The notes below the pieces were generated by a model. That model saw only the letters and a list, made by a program, of their open reading frames with translations, searched no databases and had not been told where the DNA came from. Shown here one piece after another: positions 32,181 to 40,123 of a stretch of DNA of 64,000 nucleotides. The stretch covers positions 1-64,000 of the forward strand of contig SKRM01000026.1 in NCBI GenBank assembly GCA_007118495.1, given 5' to 3'. The stretch comes from Bacteroidales bacterium (GTDB lineage: Bacteria > Bacteroidota > Bacteroidia > Bacteroidales > UBA7960). Position 1 is the stretch's first letter. Each line of letters begins with the position of its first letter. The position numbers and the translations under genes are program-made.

Positions 32181-33908
32181 ATGGAAATTCAGATAGATGT
32201 AAATGCGAAGCAAATCAGTGCCGTTGAAGGGGAAACCCTGCTGACGGTTTTGCGAAAGCATGGGTTTAAGATTCCCACCATGTGCCATATGAACAGGTTT
32301 TCACCCACGGGCGCCTGCAGACTTTGTGTGGTTGAGGTGGAAGGTAAAAGAGACCTGATTACCTCGTGCTCATACCCGGTTGAACAGGGAATGAAAGTGC
32401 GGACCAACTCCCAGCGGGTTATGCGTGCAAGAAAATCTTTGGTTGAGTTATTGCTTTCGAACCATCCTGATGATTGTCTGTACTGTGTAAGAAATGGTCA
32501 TTGCGAGCTTCAGTGGCTTGCTGAAGAAATGAATGTCAAAGAGCGAAAGTATTTTGGCGAAAAGAATGCAACATATCCCGACTATTCAAGTACCAGTGTG
32601 GCAAGAGATCCTGCCAAATGTGTTTTATGCAGTCGCTGTGTGCGTATCTGTGAAGAAGTTCAGCTGGTTACTGCCATTGATTTTATATCAAGAGGAAATC
32701 AAACAAAGGTAAATAGTGCTTTTAACCAGGGCCTGAATGTGTCGAGTTGTATCCATTGCGGCCAATGTATTCAGGTGTGCCCTACGGCAGCCCTTACAGA
32801 CATCAGCCATGTAGAAAAGGTGCAGGCGGCGCTGGGGAATCCCAGGCAAAAAGTTGTTTTTCTGATCAATCCCGGAGCATCTGCTTCAATGGCAGTTGAA
32901 CTCAAATGGAAACCCGGTGAAAACCTGGGTGGACGCCTGGCGGCTGCGCTGAGAAGCTGCGGCGCTTTCAGGGTATTTGACATGGGTTATGCCACTGATC
33001 TTCACATTGTAGAAGAAGCCAGAATGCTGGCGACCCATATTCGTGCAGGTAAACCTGGTCCGATGCTTTCAAGTTGCTGTCCGGCCTGGGTCAGGTATGT
33101 AGAAGAGTTCAGGTCAGACCTATTGGATAATCTGGCGCCGGTTAAATCATCGCAACAGTTTTTGGGAACCCTTGTAAAAACCGTCTATGCCCATGAAAAT
33201 AAACTTGATGCAGATACAATTTTTACAGTGGGAGTTACGCCTTGTGTTGCCAACAAGTATGAGGCCTCAAGAGAAGAAAACACACACAGGGGTATCTCTG
33301 AGGTCGATGCTGTGTTGACTGTCAGGGAGCTTTTCCATCTTTTGCGTGCATACGGTTTAGAAATGAAACAAATAGATGAAGAGCTGATGGATGAACCATT
33401 TGCAACATCATCTGCATTTGCATATAAGGTAAATTATACGGGTGGCAAGGCAGAAGCTGTAGCCCGTGAACTATTCAGGATATGGGCTGACAGCGACAAA
33501 GAAACCTTTAAATTCAACCTGCCAAAAAACCAGGCCATAAAAAGAGAAACCAGGGTAAAGATCGGAGAAAGGGAGTTTGGATTTGCATGGGTCAGCAGCA
33601 TAGAAGAAGCAGATTCTTATTTGCGCGAAATTGCTGAAGAAGGCCGTGATGACATACACTACATTGAAGTTATGGCTTGTTTGGGAGGATGTGCAGGTGG
33701 CGGTGGACAGCCCATTAGCCGGGGATTCGAGAAACCTCTGGCACGAAAGCGCATATGCCAGGATGTGGAAAAGGGTCATTCAGCCAAATCGGCCTGGGAA
33801 CATGCTGACATCAGGGCTTATTACAATAAAAATAAAACCGGCCGGCCAGCTGGCCAGGCTGATGAGTGGCTTGAAGCAAGGTTTAGGGAAAGAACAGACC
33901 TGAAGTAG
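32181..33908 (+). CDS. hydA: [FeFe] hydrogenase catalytic subunit of HydABC
   Basis: The product is 575 aa. Order: plant-type [2Fe-2S] (about 1-80, CRLCVVEVEG); His-Cys cluster HPDDCLYCVRNGHC (about 94); two [4Fe-4S] motifs CVLCSRCVRIC and CIHCGQCIQVC; the H-cluster domain (about 215-520); and a small-subunit-type tail. L1 is SSCCPAWV and L3 is VMACLGGCAGGGG, so all four ligand Cys and the proton-shuttle Cys are present. L2 is TPCVANKYEA instead of MPCTAKKFEA, so the Met and the Lys that contacts a diiron cyanide are replaced (Thr, Asn). It should catalyse reversible H2 formation; bias or rate may differ. Confidence 0.93.
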   Translation: MEIQIDVNAKQISAVEGETLLTVLRKHGFKIPTMCHMNRFSPTGACRLCVVEVEGKRDLITSCSYPVEQGMKVRTNSQRVMRARKSLVELLLSNHPDDCLYCVRNGHCELQWLAEEMNVKERKYFGEKNATYPDYSSTSVARDPAKCVLCSRCVRICEEVQLVTAIDFISRGNQTKVNSAFNQGLNVSSCIHCGQCIQVCPTAALTDISHVEKVQAALGNPRQKVVFLINPGASASMAVELKWKPGENLGGRLAAALRSCGAFRVFDMGYATDLHIVEEARMLATHIRAGKPGPMLSSCCPAWVRYVEEFRSDLLDNLAPVKSSQQFLGTLVKTVYAHENKLDADTIFTVGVTPCVANKYEASREENTHRGISEVDAVLTVRELFHLLRAYGLEMKQIDEELMDEPFATSSAFAYKVNYTGGKAEAVARELFRIWADSDKETFKFNLPKNQAIKRETRVKIGEREFGFAWVSSIEEADSYLREIAEEGRDDIHYIEVMACLGGCAGGGGQPISRGFEKPLARKRICQDVEKGHSAKSAWEHADIRAYYNKNKTGRPAGQADEWLEARFRERTDLK

Positions 33909-33951
33909 CCAGACAAATTGGTGGGCCTTGAGCCATAAAATAAATTGTTTA

Positions 33952-36006
33952 ATGCAGAAGAAAACGGAATTTATTTATACAGTCAAAGACCGGTGCAGGG
34001 TTTGTTACACCTGCGTAAGGGAGTGTCCTGCCAAAGCCATCAAGATAATGAATGGCCAGGCAGAGATCATCCCGAACCGCTGCATTGCCTGCGGAAACTG
34101 TATCCGTGTCTGCAGTAGGGATGCCAAAATGTTTGCCTTTTCAATAGATAAGGTTAAGAAACTATTCAAGGACGAACAAAAGGTAGCTGCTATTGTAGCT
34201 CCAAGTATTGCCGGCGAATTTACTGATATTGCTGATTATCACAATTTTGTGGGTATGATCAAGGCCCTTGGGTTTGATTATGTCAATGAGGTTGCATTTG
34301 GTGCTGAACTCATCGCCAGCAAATACAAAGAACTGCTTGAATCAAAACCTGACAGGCCGCTGATCTCAACCAGTTGTCCTGCCATAGTCAGTTATGTTGA
34401 AAAGCACCATCCCCAAATTATAGATTCGCTTGTTCCCGTTGTTTCACCAATGATAGCAACGGCCAAGGTGTTGAGAAAAATGCATGGTGATGATCTTCGT
34501 ATTGTTTTTATCGGTCCGTGCATTGCCAAAAAGGTAGAAGCTGCCGAAGAACAGTTCAGTGGTTTGATTGATGAGGTCATATCTTTTGTAGAGCTTCGCA
34601 GAATGTTCAAAGAAAAGGGCCTGAATGAGACCAATGTTGAACCCTGTGAGTTTGACCCCCCGATTGCGGGTAAAGGTTCTATATTCCCCATCAGCGGAGG
34701 CATGCTGCAAACTGTTGACCTTGAAGAGGATTTCATAAAGGGAGATATTGTTGTTGCCGAGGGCCGTCATGATATTATTGAGGTGCTGAGAGAATTTGAG
34801 GAAGGACACCTTGAGGCCAAAATGTTTGACCTGCTGTGTTGCAACGGATGTATCAACGGTCCGGGTATGAGCAGCAAACACCAGTTTTTTCATAAGCGGA
34901 AGAATATTTCAAATTTTGCCAAGAGAAAGTATGACAGTCTGGACAGGGATCAATGGCAAAAAGACCTTGAAAACTACCTGGGTCTCGAGTATGGTCGCAT
35001 TTTTCATGCCGATGATCAGAGGTTTCCCACCTTACCAAGAGATGAAGAGATCAGAGAAGTACTTAAGGCCTTTGGCAAAAAGGAACCTGAAGATGAGCTT
35101 AATTGTGGTGCATGTGGATATGATACCTGCTATGAGCATGCTGTAGCCATACTTCAGGGTCTGGCTGAATCAGAAATGTGTCTGCCCTTTACCATTGACA
35201 AACTACATGAATATATTACCGAGCTTGATGTTTCAAACAAAAAGCTTGCATCTACCCAGGCAGCATTGAAGCAAAGTGAAAAACTGGCCTCGATGGGGCA
35301 GCTTGCTGCAGGTATTGCCCACGAAGTGAATAATCCGCTTGGGGTGGTGATTATGTACAGCCACATCCTTTTAGATGAGATGGATCCAACATCTCCATTA
35401 TACCGTGATCTGAAACTGATAGTTGAACAAGCCGACCGTTGCAAGAAAATCGTGGGAGGGTTGTTGAATTTTGCCCGCAAAAGCAAGGTGATCATAGGTG
35501 AGGTAAATGTTAAGAAAATCATCAACGATGGGCTTAAAACATTTGTTTTGCCTACAAATATTGATTTGCAGATAAGGGTAAATACACGTAACCAAACCCT
35601 CGAATGTGACCATGACCAGATGGTGCAGGTATTCTCCAATTTGTTTAAAAATGCCGTTGATGCCATGCCCGATGGTGGGGTACTGAAAATCCTTGTCGAT
35701 GATGCACGCGAAAAAAACTCCCTGTTGTTTCGTGTTGAAGATACTGGCACTGGCATAAACAAAGAAAATATCGAACGGATGTTCGAACCATTTTTTACCA
35801 CCAAAGAGTCAGGACATGGCACTGGTCTGGGGCTTCCCATCATTTACGGGATCATTAAAATGCACAGGGGAAATATCCGCGTTGAATCAAATGATGACCC
35901 CACAAAGGGCCAAACAGGTACCAGTTTTATTGTTACGGTACCCAGAAAATCTGAAACCAATAAAGATGATAATGACGTTATCTCCGATGATGAGTTCATT
36001 GGGTAA
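33952..36006 (+). CDS. Sensory [FeFe]-hydrogenase-like histidine kinase
   Basis: The product is 684 aa from ATG 33952; the track's 33928 is a TTG. Order: two ferredoxin motifs (CRVCYTCVREC, CIACGNCIRVC); an H-domain with all four ligand Cys (L1 STSCPA, L2 GPCIAKK, L3 CCNGCINGPG) but Ser in place of the proton-shuttle Cys; an FeS domain (CGACGYDTC...C); a coiled coil; HisKA (AGIAHEVNNPLG, His about 465); and HATPase_c (N box NLFKNAVDAM, G boxes DTGTGI and GHGTGLGL). No membrane helix, so cytosolic. It likely autophosphorylates in response to H2 or redox state. It lies 43 bp after hydA, with two receiver genes next. Confidence 0.93.
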   Translation: MQKKTEFIYTVKDRCRVCYTCVRECPAKAIKIMNGQAEIIPNRCIACGNCIRVCSRDAKMFAFSIDKVKKLFKDEQKVAAIVAPSIAGEFTDIADYHNFVGMIKALGFDYVNEVAFGAELIASKYKELLESKPDRPLISTSCPAIVSYVEKHHPQIIDSLVPVVSPMIATAKVLRKMHGDDLRIVFIGPCIAKKVEAAEEQFSGLIDEVISFVELRRMFKEKGLNETNVEPCEFDPPIAGKGSIFPISGGMLQTVDLEEDFIKGDIVVAEGRHDIIEVLREFEEGHLEAKMFDLLCCNGCINGPGMSSKHQFFHKRKNISNFAKRKYDSLDRDQWQKDLENYLGLEYGRIFHADDQRFPTLPRDEEIREVLKAFGKKEPEDELNCGACGYDTCYEHAVAILQGLAESEMCLPFTIDKLHEYITELDVSNKKLASTQAALKQSEKLASMGQLAAGIAHEVNNPLGVVIMYSHILLDEMDPTSPLYRDLKLIVEQADRCKKIVGGLLNFARKSKVIIGEVNVKKIINDGLKTFVLPTNIDLQIRVNTRNQTLECDHDQMVQVFSNLFKNAVDAMPDGGVLKILVDDAREKNSLLFRVEDTGTGINKENIERMFEPFFTTKESGHGTGLGLPIIYGIIKMHRGNIRVESNDDPTKGQTGTSFIVTVPRKSETNKDDNDVISDDEFIG

Positions 36007-36023
36007 AAAAAATCCTTCTAACC

Positions 36024-36422
36024 ATGTTGAAAACAGAAAAGAAAAAAATACTGATAGTTGACGATGACGCAGACTATCTATTTCAGTTGAAAGTAGCAGT
36101 TCAGGATATGGGTTTTGATGTAATAACTGCCGAAACACAAAAAGAAGCTGAAAGCATCTATGAAAAAATGCGTCCTGATCTGGCCATTCTTGATTTGATG
36201 ATGGAAAGCCAGGATACCGGATTTATCCTTTGCCACAAGATCAAGGGCAAATACCCTGATGTCCCCATTATTATTGCCTCTGCTGTAACTGCTGAAACAG
36301 GAATGTTGTTTGATGTAAACACGCTTGAAGACCAGGAGTGGATCAAGGCTGATCTTTTTCTGGATAAGGGGATAAGAATGGACCAGCTTCATAAAGAAAT
36401 CAATAAGCTTTTAAAAATCTGA
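36024..36422 (+). CDS. Stand-alone receiver-domain response regulator (CheY-like)
   Basis: The product is 132 aa and consists only of a REC domain. The acidic pocket is in LIVDDDADY (about 11-17), the phospho-acceptor Asp in LAILDLMM (about 55), the Thr/Ser position in IIASAVTAETG (about 85) and the conserved Lys in FLDKGIRM (about 112). There is no output domain, so it must act by protein contact, probably as a shuttle between the hydrogenase-linked kinase 17 bp upstream and the receiver-kinase hybrid that starts 3 nt downstream. Confidence 0.93.
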   Translation: MLKTEKKKILIVDDDADYLFQLKVAVQDMGFDVITAETQKEAESIYEKMRPDLAILDLMMESQDTGFILCHKIKGKYPDVPIIIASAVTAETGMLFDVNTLEDQEWIKADLFLDKGIRMDQLHKEINKLLKI

Positions 36423-36425
36423 TCG

Positions 36426-37556
36426 ATGGGAAAACTTAAGCTCCTTGTTGTGGATGATGAGCCAGGTATCCGAAGTGGGGTAAGCCGGATACTTGAAAAC
36501 TATACCGTTAGCTATCCCTTTATGGATGAGGATTTTGAATTTGATGTGGTTGTGGCTGAGACCGGCGAGGAGGCACTTGAAATTTTAACGGGCAGCAAAC
36601 TGGATATAGTACTTCTTGACAACAAACTGCCAGGCATTCAGGGCATAGAAGTTCTTGAATTTATCAATGAGCAGAAGATGGATGTAGTTGTGGTAATGAT
36701 AACCTCATATGCCTCACTTGACCTGGCCGTGAAAGCAACACGTCAGGGAGCCTATGATTTTGTTCCAAAACCTTTTACACCAAAAGAGTTGCGTGCGTCA
36801 ATTGAAACCATCACCAAGCAACTTTTTTTAAGACGCATGACCCAAAAACTGAATGTTGAAGGTCGCCAGGTAAGATTTCAGTTTTTGTCCGTATTGTCAC
36901 ATGAATTAAAATCGCCGCTAAATGCCATTGAAGGATATCTGCGGTTGATGCAGGATAAAAAGTACGGAGACTCTTTGCATGAATACATGGAAATGATAGA
37001 CCGTTCGCTCTTCAGGGTTCAGGCCATGCGGAACCTTATTCTTGATATGCTTGACTTTACCAGGATAGAATCAGGTAAAAAAAGCAGAAAACTTGAGCCC
37101 ATTTACCTTTGCGAGGTTGTTCAGCAATGTATTGATGCATTTCAGCCCTTTTCTATTCAGAAAGATGTAGACGTATACCTTAATTGCAGTGAAAAAATAA
37201 GTATTCAGGCCGACCGGCAGGAAATGGAAATCATTATTAATAATTTGATTTCAAATGCCATCAAATACAACAAACAAGGCGGAAGGGTAGATGTTAACCT
37301 AAAGCGAGATGGCAGCAGATTAATCCTGAGCGTTGAGGATACGGGTATTGGTATGAAAAAGGAGGATACAGAAAAGCTGTTTGAAGACTTTGTCCGCATA
37401 AAAAGTGAACACACAAAACATATCAGCGGCAGTGGTCTGGGGTTATCAATTATCAGAAAACTGCTTGATCTTTATGACGCAGATATTAGTGTTGAAAGTG
37501 AACCCGGTGAAGGTAGCTGCTTTACCGTTATGTTTAAATTAACTGAAGATGTCTGA
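36426..37556 (+). CDS. Receiver-histidine kinase hybrid (REC-HisKA-HATPase)
   Basis: The product is 376 aa, soluble. The N-terminal REC domain (about 1-130) has LLVVDDEPGI, IVLLDNKLPGI and the Lys of FVPKPFTPKEL. A linker leads to HisKA (FLSVLSHELKSPLNAIEGY, His about 161) and HATPase_c (NNLISNAIKYNKQGG, VEDTGIGM, GSGLGLSIIRKLL). The receiver-first order suggests that phosphorylation of REC, perhaps by the hydrogenase-linked kinase, controls this second kinase. The initiation codon is 3 nt after the preceding stop. Neither this nor the neighbouring receiver has a DNA-binding domain. Confidence 0.93.
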   Translation: MGKLKLLVVDDEPGIRSGVSRILENYTVSYPFMDEDFEFDVVVAETGEEALEILTGSKLDIVLLDNKLPGIQGIEVLEFINEQKMDVVVVMITSYASLDLAVKATRQGAYDFVPKPFTPKELRASIETITKQLFLRRMTQKLNVEGRQVRFQFLSVLSHELKSPLNAIEGYLRLMQDKKYGDSLHEYMEMIDRSLFRVQAMRNLILDMLDFTRIESGKKSRKLEPIYLCEVVQQCIDAFQPFSIQKDVDVYLNCSEKISIQADRQEMEIIINNLISNAIKYNKQGGRVDVNLKRDGSRLILSVEDTGIGMKKEDTEKLFEDFVRIKSEHTKHISGSGLGLSIIRKLLDLYDADISVESEPGEGSCFTVMFKLTEDV

Positions 37557-37582
37557 AAATTAATGCTTTAATTTTTAACTAT

Positions 37583-38215
37583 ATGGCAAAAAAGCAATCT
37601 ATGGAACTGCCCGGAAAAACGGTTGAGAGGCTGAGCCAGTATCGCAGGATACTTTACGACAGTATCAGAGAAGGGAAAAACTACATTTACTCTCATGAGC
37701 TGGCAAAAATGATGAACCTCACATCTGTACAGGTCAGGCGTGATTTGATGTTGATTGGCTATTCAGGGAGCCAAAGCAAGGGTTATGTAATCAAAGATCT
37801 TGTTGCCCTGATCGGAAAAATAATTGACAGTGATCAGGGACAGCATATCATCATTGTCGGAATGGGTAATCTGGGACGTGCAATCACCAGTTATTTTGCA
37901 GGTAAAAGAGATAAATTGGTTATTGTAGCGGCCTTTGACAATGACCTGCAAAAGACTGATCGTATCGTTGCCGGCATCCCATGCTATCATATAAATAAAC
38001 TCAGGGAGGTTGTTGAAGCAGAAAAGGTCAGCATCGCTGTACTCACAGTGGCACCAGAGGCTACCCATGATGTTGCCAAAAAGCTTATGGAGGCGGGCGT
38101 AAAAGGAATTCTCAATTATACCTCAGTTCCCCTGACTGTGCCACCCGATGTCTACCTTGAAGAATATGATATCGTCACTTCGCTTGAAAAACTTGCCTAT
38201 CTCGTTAAATCCTGA
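37583..38215 (+). CDS. rex: Redox-sensing transcriptional repressor Rex
   Basis: The product is 210 aa, the usual Rex length. A winged-helix N-terminus (about 8-80: PGKTVERLSQYRRILYDSI, LTSVQVRRDLMLIGYSG) is followed by a Rossmann domain with NAD(H) motif IVGMGNLGRAI (about 92) and the C-terminal swap helix. Rex dimers leave DNA when NADH binds, derepressing fermentative and hydrogenase genes. Being 26 bp downstream of the kinase hybrid, it is in the hydrogenase locus it probably regulates. A matching operator candidate lies at 29515-29532. Confidence 0.95.
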   Translation: MAKKQSMELPGKTVERLSQYRRILYDSIREGKNYIYSHELAKMMNLTSVQVRRDLMLIGYSGSQSKGYVIKDLVALIGKIIDSDQGQHIIIVGMGNLGRAITSYFAGKRDKLVIVAAFDNDLQKTDRIVAGIPCYHINKLREVVEAEKVSIAVLTVAPEATHDVAKKLMEAGVKGILNYTSVPLTVPPDVYLEEYDIVTSLEKLAYLVKS

Positions 38216-38261
38216 TACCCTGGGTTATTGACCGTACTGTATCAAAAATGAACAGTGTATA

Positions 38262-39182
38262 ATGAAAGTTTATTATGGTACCCTGGAAGCCTCAGGGAAA
38301 ATCAAGAATGCTGTAGTCACCACCGGATCGTTTGATGGCGTGCATATTGGACATAAGCTGATCATTGACCGGCTTAATGAAATGGCCAGAGAAATAGATG
38401 GAGAGTCTGTACTGATTACATTCAATCCCCATCCCCGCAAAGTATTGTATCCTGAACAAACTGATCTGATGTTGATCAACTCGCAGGAAGAGAAAATTGA
38501 ACTGCTTAGAAAGGCGGGGTTGGATAACCTGATTATTATTCCGTTTTCACTTGAATTCTCAAAGACAACACCCGGCGAATTTGTAGCAGAAATGCTCGTT
38601 GGTCATTTGGGTGCAAAAATTATTGTGGTTGGTCATAACCATCATTTTGGACATGCCCGACAGGGTGATTACTCTTACCTGCATCAGCTTAGCAGAGAAC
38701 TTGATTTTCATGTTGAAGAAATCCCCCTTCAGGTTATTGAAAATGAGACAGTCAGCTCTACCAAAATCAGAAAGGCCATCAAAGAGGGGAGTATCCAGCG
38801 GGCCAATGCTTACCTTGACCACCAATACATCATTATCGGTGATTTGTATCAATTTTCTGAGTTGCCACATATGTCGGGTTTAACCACCATCGGCATAAAG
38901 GTTTCTGCAAGGGAAAAACTCATTCCGCCACCTGGTATTTATGCAGGCAATCTGTTTTGTGATGGTCAGTGGCTTAAGTCTATGACATTTGTACTTGACG
39001 ATGTTGAAGGGAACCATCAGGTAGTAAATTACCTGATATATGATGCACTTAATCCGCATGGTAAAAGGGGTTGTGTGTACTTCTACAAGCAGGTCTGGTC
39101 GGGCAACCCGGCCAATGGCGATGAAATGACTCCCGAAATTATTGATGAAGCCAAAGAGATGGTTGAAGATTTAATATATTGA
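38262..39182 (+). CDS. RibF-like FAD synthetase with degenerate riboflavin-kinase half
   Basis: The product is 306 aa. The N-terminal FMN adenylyltransferase domain (about 1-185) is complete: VTTGSFDGVHIGHK, TFNPHPRKVL, VGHNHHFGH and VSSTKIRKAI. The C-terminal half should be riboflavin kinase, but the G.V.HG..GR.LGFPTAN signature is not recognisable (the region reads GDLYQFSELPHMSGLTTIG) and the usual C-terminal FR.E..F...L motif is missing. Only PPPGIYAG is reminiscent. I therefore expect FMN-to-FAD activity at most, with a genuine bifunctional RibF elsewhere. It starts 46 bp after rex, in the hydrogenase locus. Confidence 0.82.
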   Translation: MKVYYGTLEASGKIKNAVVTTGSFDGVHIGHKLIIDRLNEMAREIDGESVLITFNPHPRKVLYPEQTDLMLINSQEEKIELLRKAGLDNLIIIPFSLEFSKTTPGEFVAEMLVGHLGAKIIVVGHNHHFGHARQGDYSYLHQLSRELDFHVEEIPLQVIENETVSSTKIRKAIKEGSIQRANAYLDHQYIIIGDLYQFSELPHMSGLTTIGIKVSAREKLIPPPGIYAGNLFCDGQWLKSMTFVLDDVEGNHQVVNYLIYDALNPHGKRGCVYFYKQVWSGNPANGDEMTPEIIDEAKEMVEDLIY

Positions 39183-39185
39183 CAT

Positions 39186-39965
39186 ATGTCTGACACCCCC
39201 ATGCAAATTACTTTTTTAGGAACAGGAACTTCAACGGGAGTTCCTGTTGTGGCCTGCGACTGCAAAGTGTGTGTCAGTAATGATTTGCGTGACCACAGGT
39301 TACGAACTTCAGTAATGATTGAAACCGGCGGGCATAATTTTGTTGTTGACTGTGGGCCGGATTTCCGTTACCAGATGATACGTGAAAAGGTTGACGACCT
39401 TGATGCCATTTTATTTACACATGGACACAGAGACCATATTGCCGGCCTTGACGATGTGCGGGCTTTCAACTATGTGTTGAACAAGACCATGGATATATAC
39501 GCCACCCGCGAGGTTATTGAGGCTATCAATAAAGAATACCCCTATATTTTGCATGAAAAGCGTTTTTTCGGGTCGCCTCAGCTTTGTTTTCACGAAATTG
39601 AAAATAAACCTTTCCATATAAACGGTGTCAGGTTTACACCCATAGAGGTGATGCACCATAAAATGCAAGTGTTTGGTTTTCGTGTGGGCGATTTTACATA
39701 TATCACCGATGCAAGCTACATATCCGATGCAGAAAAGCAGAAAATTAAAGGCTCGAGCGTACTTGTGATTAATGCCCTGAGAAAGTCAAAACACATTTCA
39801 CATTTTTCGCTTGAAGAAGCATTGCATGAAATTAATGAACTGCAGCCCGAACGCGCCTATATAACCCATATAAGCCATTTTCTTGGTTTACACCACGATA
39901 TTCAGACCATTTTGCCAGAGAATGTATTCCTGGCATATGACGGACTAAAAATCATTTTAAAATAA
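39186..39965 (+). CDS. MBL-fold hydrolase, PhnP/lipoate-cyclic-phosphodiesterase-like
   Basis: The product is 259 aa. The N-terminal ITFLGTGTSTGVPVVAC and the Cys pair CDCKVC (about 25-30) are characteristic of PhnP-like members, in which Cys residues bind a structural zinc. The metallo-beta-lactamase motif is FTHGHRDHIAGLDD (about 78), with further ligands in DASYISDAE and HISHFLGLHHD. Such proteins hydrolyse cyclic phosphodiesters or nucleotides. It lies 3 bp after the RibF-like gene. Why it is next to hydrogenase genes is unclear, and it may just be a housekeeping neighbour. Confidence 0.88.
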   Translation: MSDTPMQITFLGTGTSTGVPVVACDCKVCVSNDLRDHRLRTSVMIETGGHNFVVDCGPDFRYQMIREKVDDLDAILFTHGHRDHIAGLDDVRAFNYVLNKTMDIYATREVIEAINKEYPYILHEKRFFGSPQLCFHEIENKPFHINGVRFTPIEVMHHKMQVFGFRVGDFTYITDASYISDAEKQKIKGSSVLVINALRKSKHISHFSLEEALHEINELQPERAYITHISHFLGLHHDIQTILPENVFLAYDGLKIILK

Positions 39966-40090
39966 TCATCATCACCTACCAAAATTTACAAAATTCGTCA
40001 GCTTTTTCACTGATTAAGGTAATTTAGCCATTTAAATATTATAATGCATTTTTTTGCCCCCACAAAGGGTTCTGGAAGCAAAAGAATATT

Positions 40091-40098
40091 TACCTTTG
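40091..40098 (+). promoter_or_regulatory. -7 promoter element TACCTTTG for hydG
   Basis: A perfect TAnnTTTG element lies 25 nt upstream of the hydG ATG. It suggests hydG and its followers can be transcribed independently of the HydCBA-Rex operon, since a 158-bp gap precedes hydG. Confidence 0.55.
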
Positions 40099-40123
40099 CA
40101 GTGAAAATTGAATACCTTGTGAT

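Noticed and set aside
32389-32407. Minus-strand ORFs within hydB and hydA as small regulatory peptides
   Set aside because: All lie antisense to strongly conserved coding sequence with normal motifs, and none has its own promoter or context.
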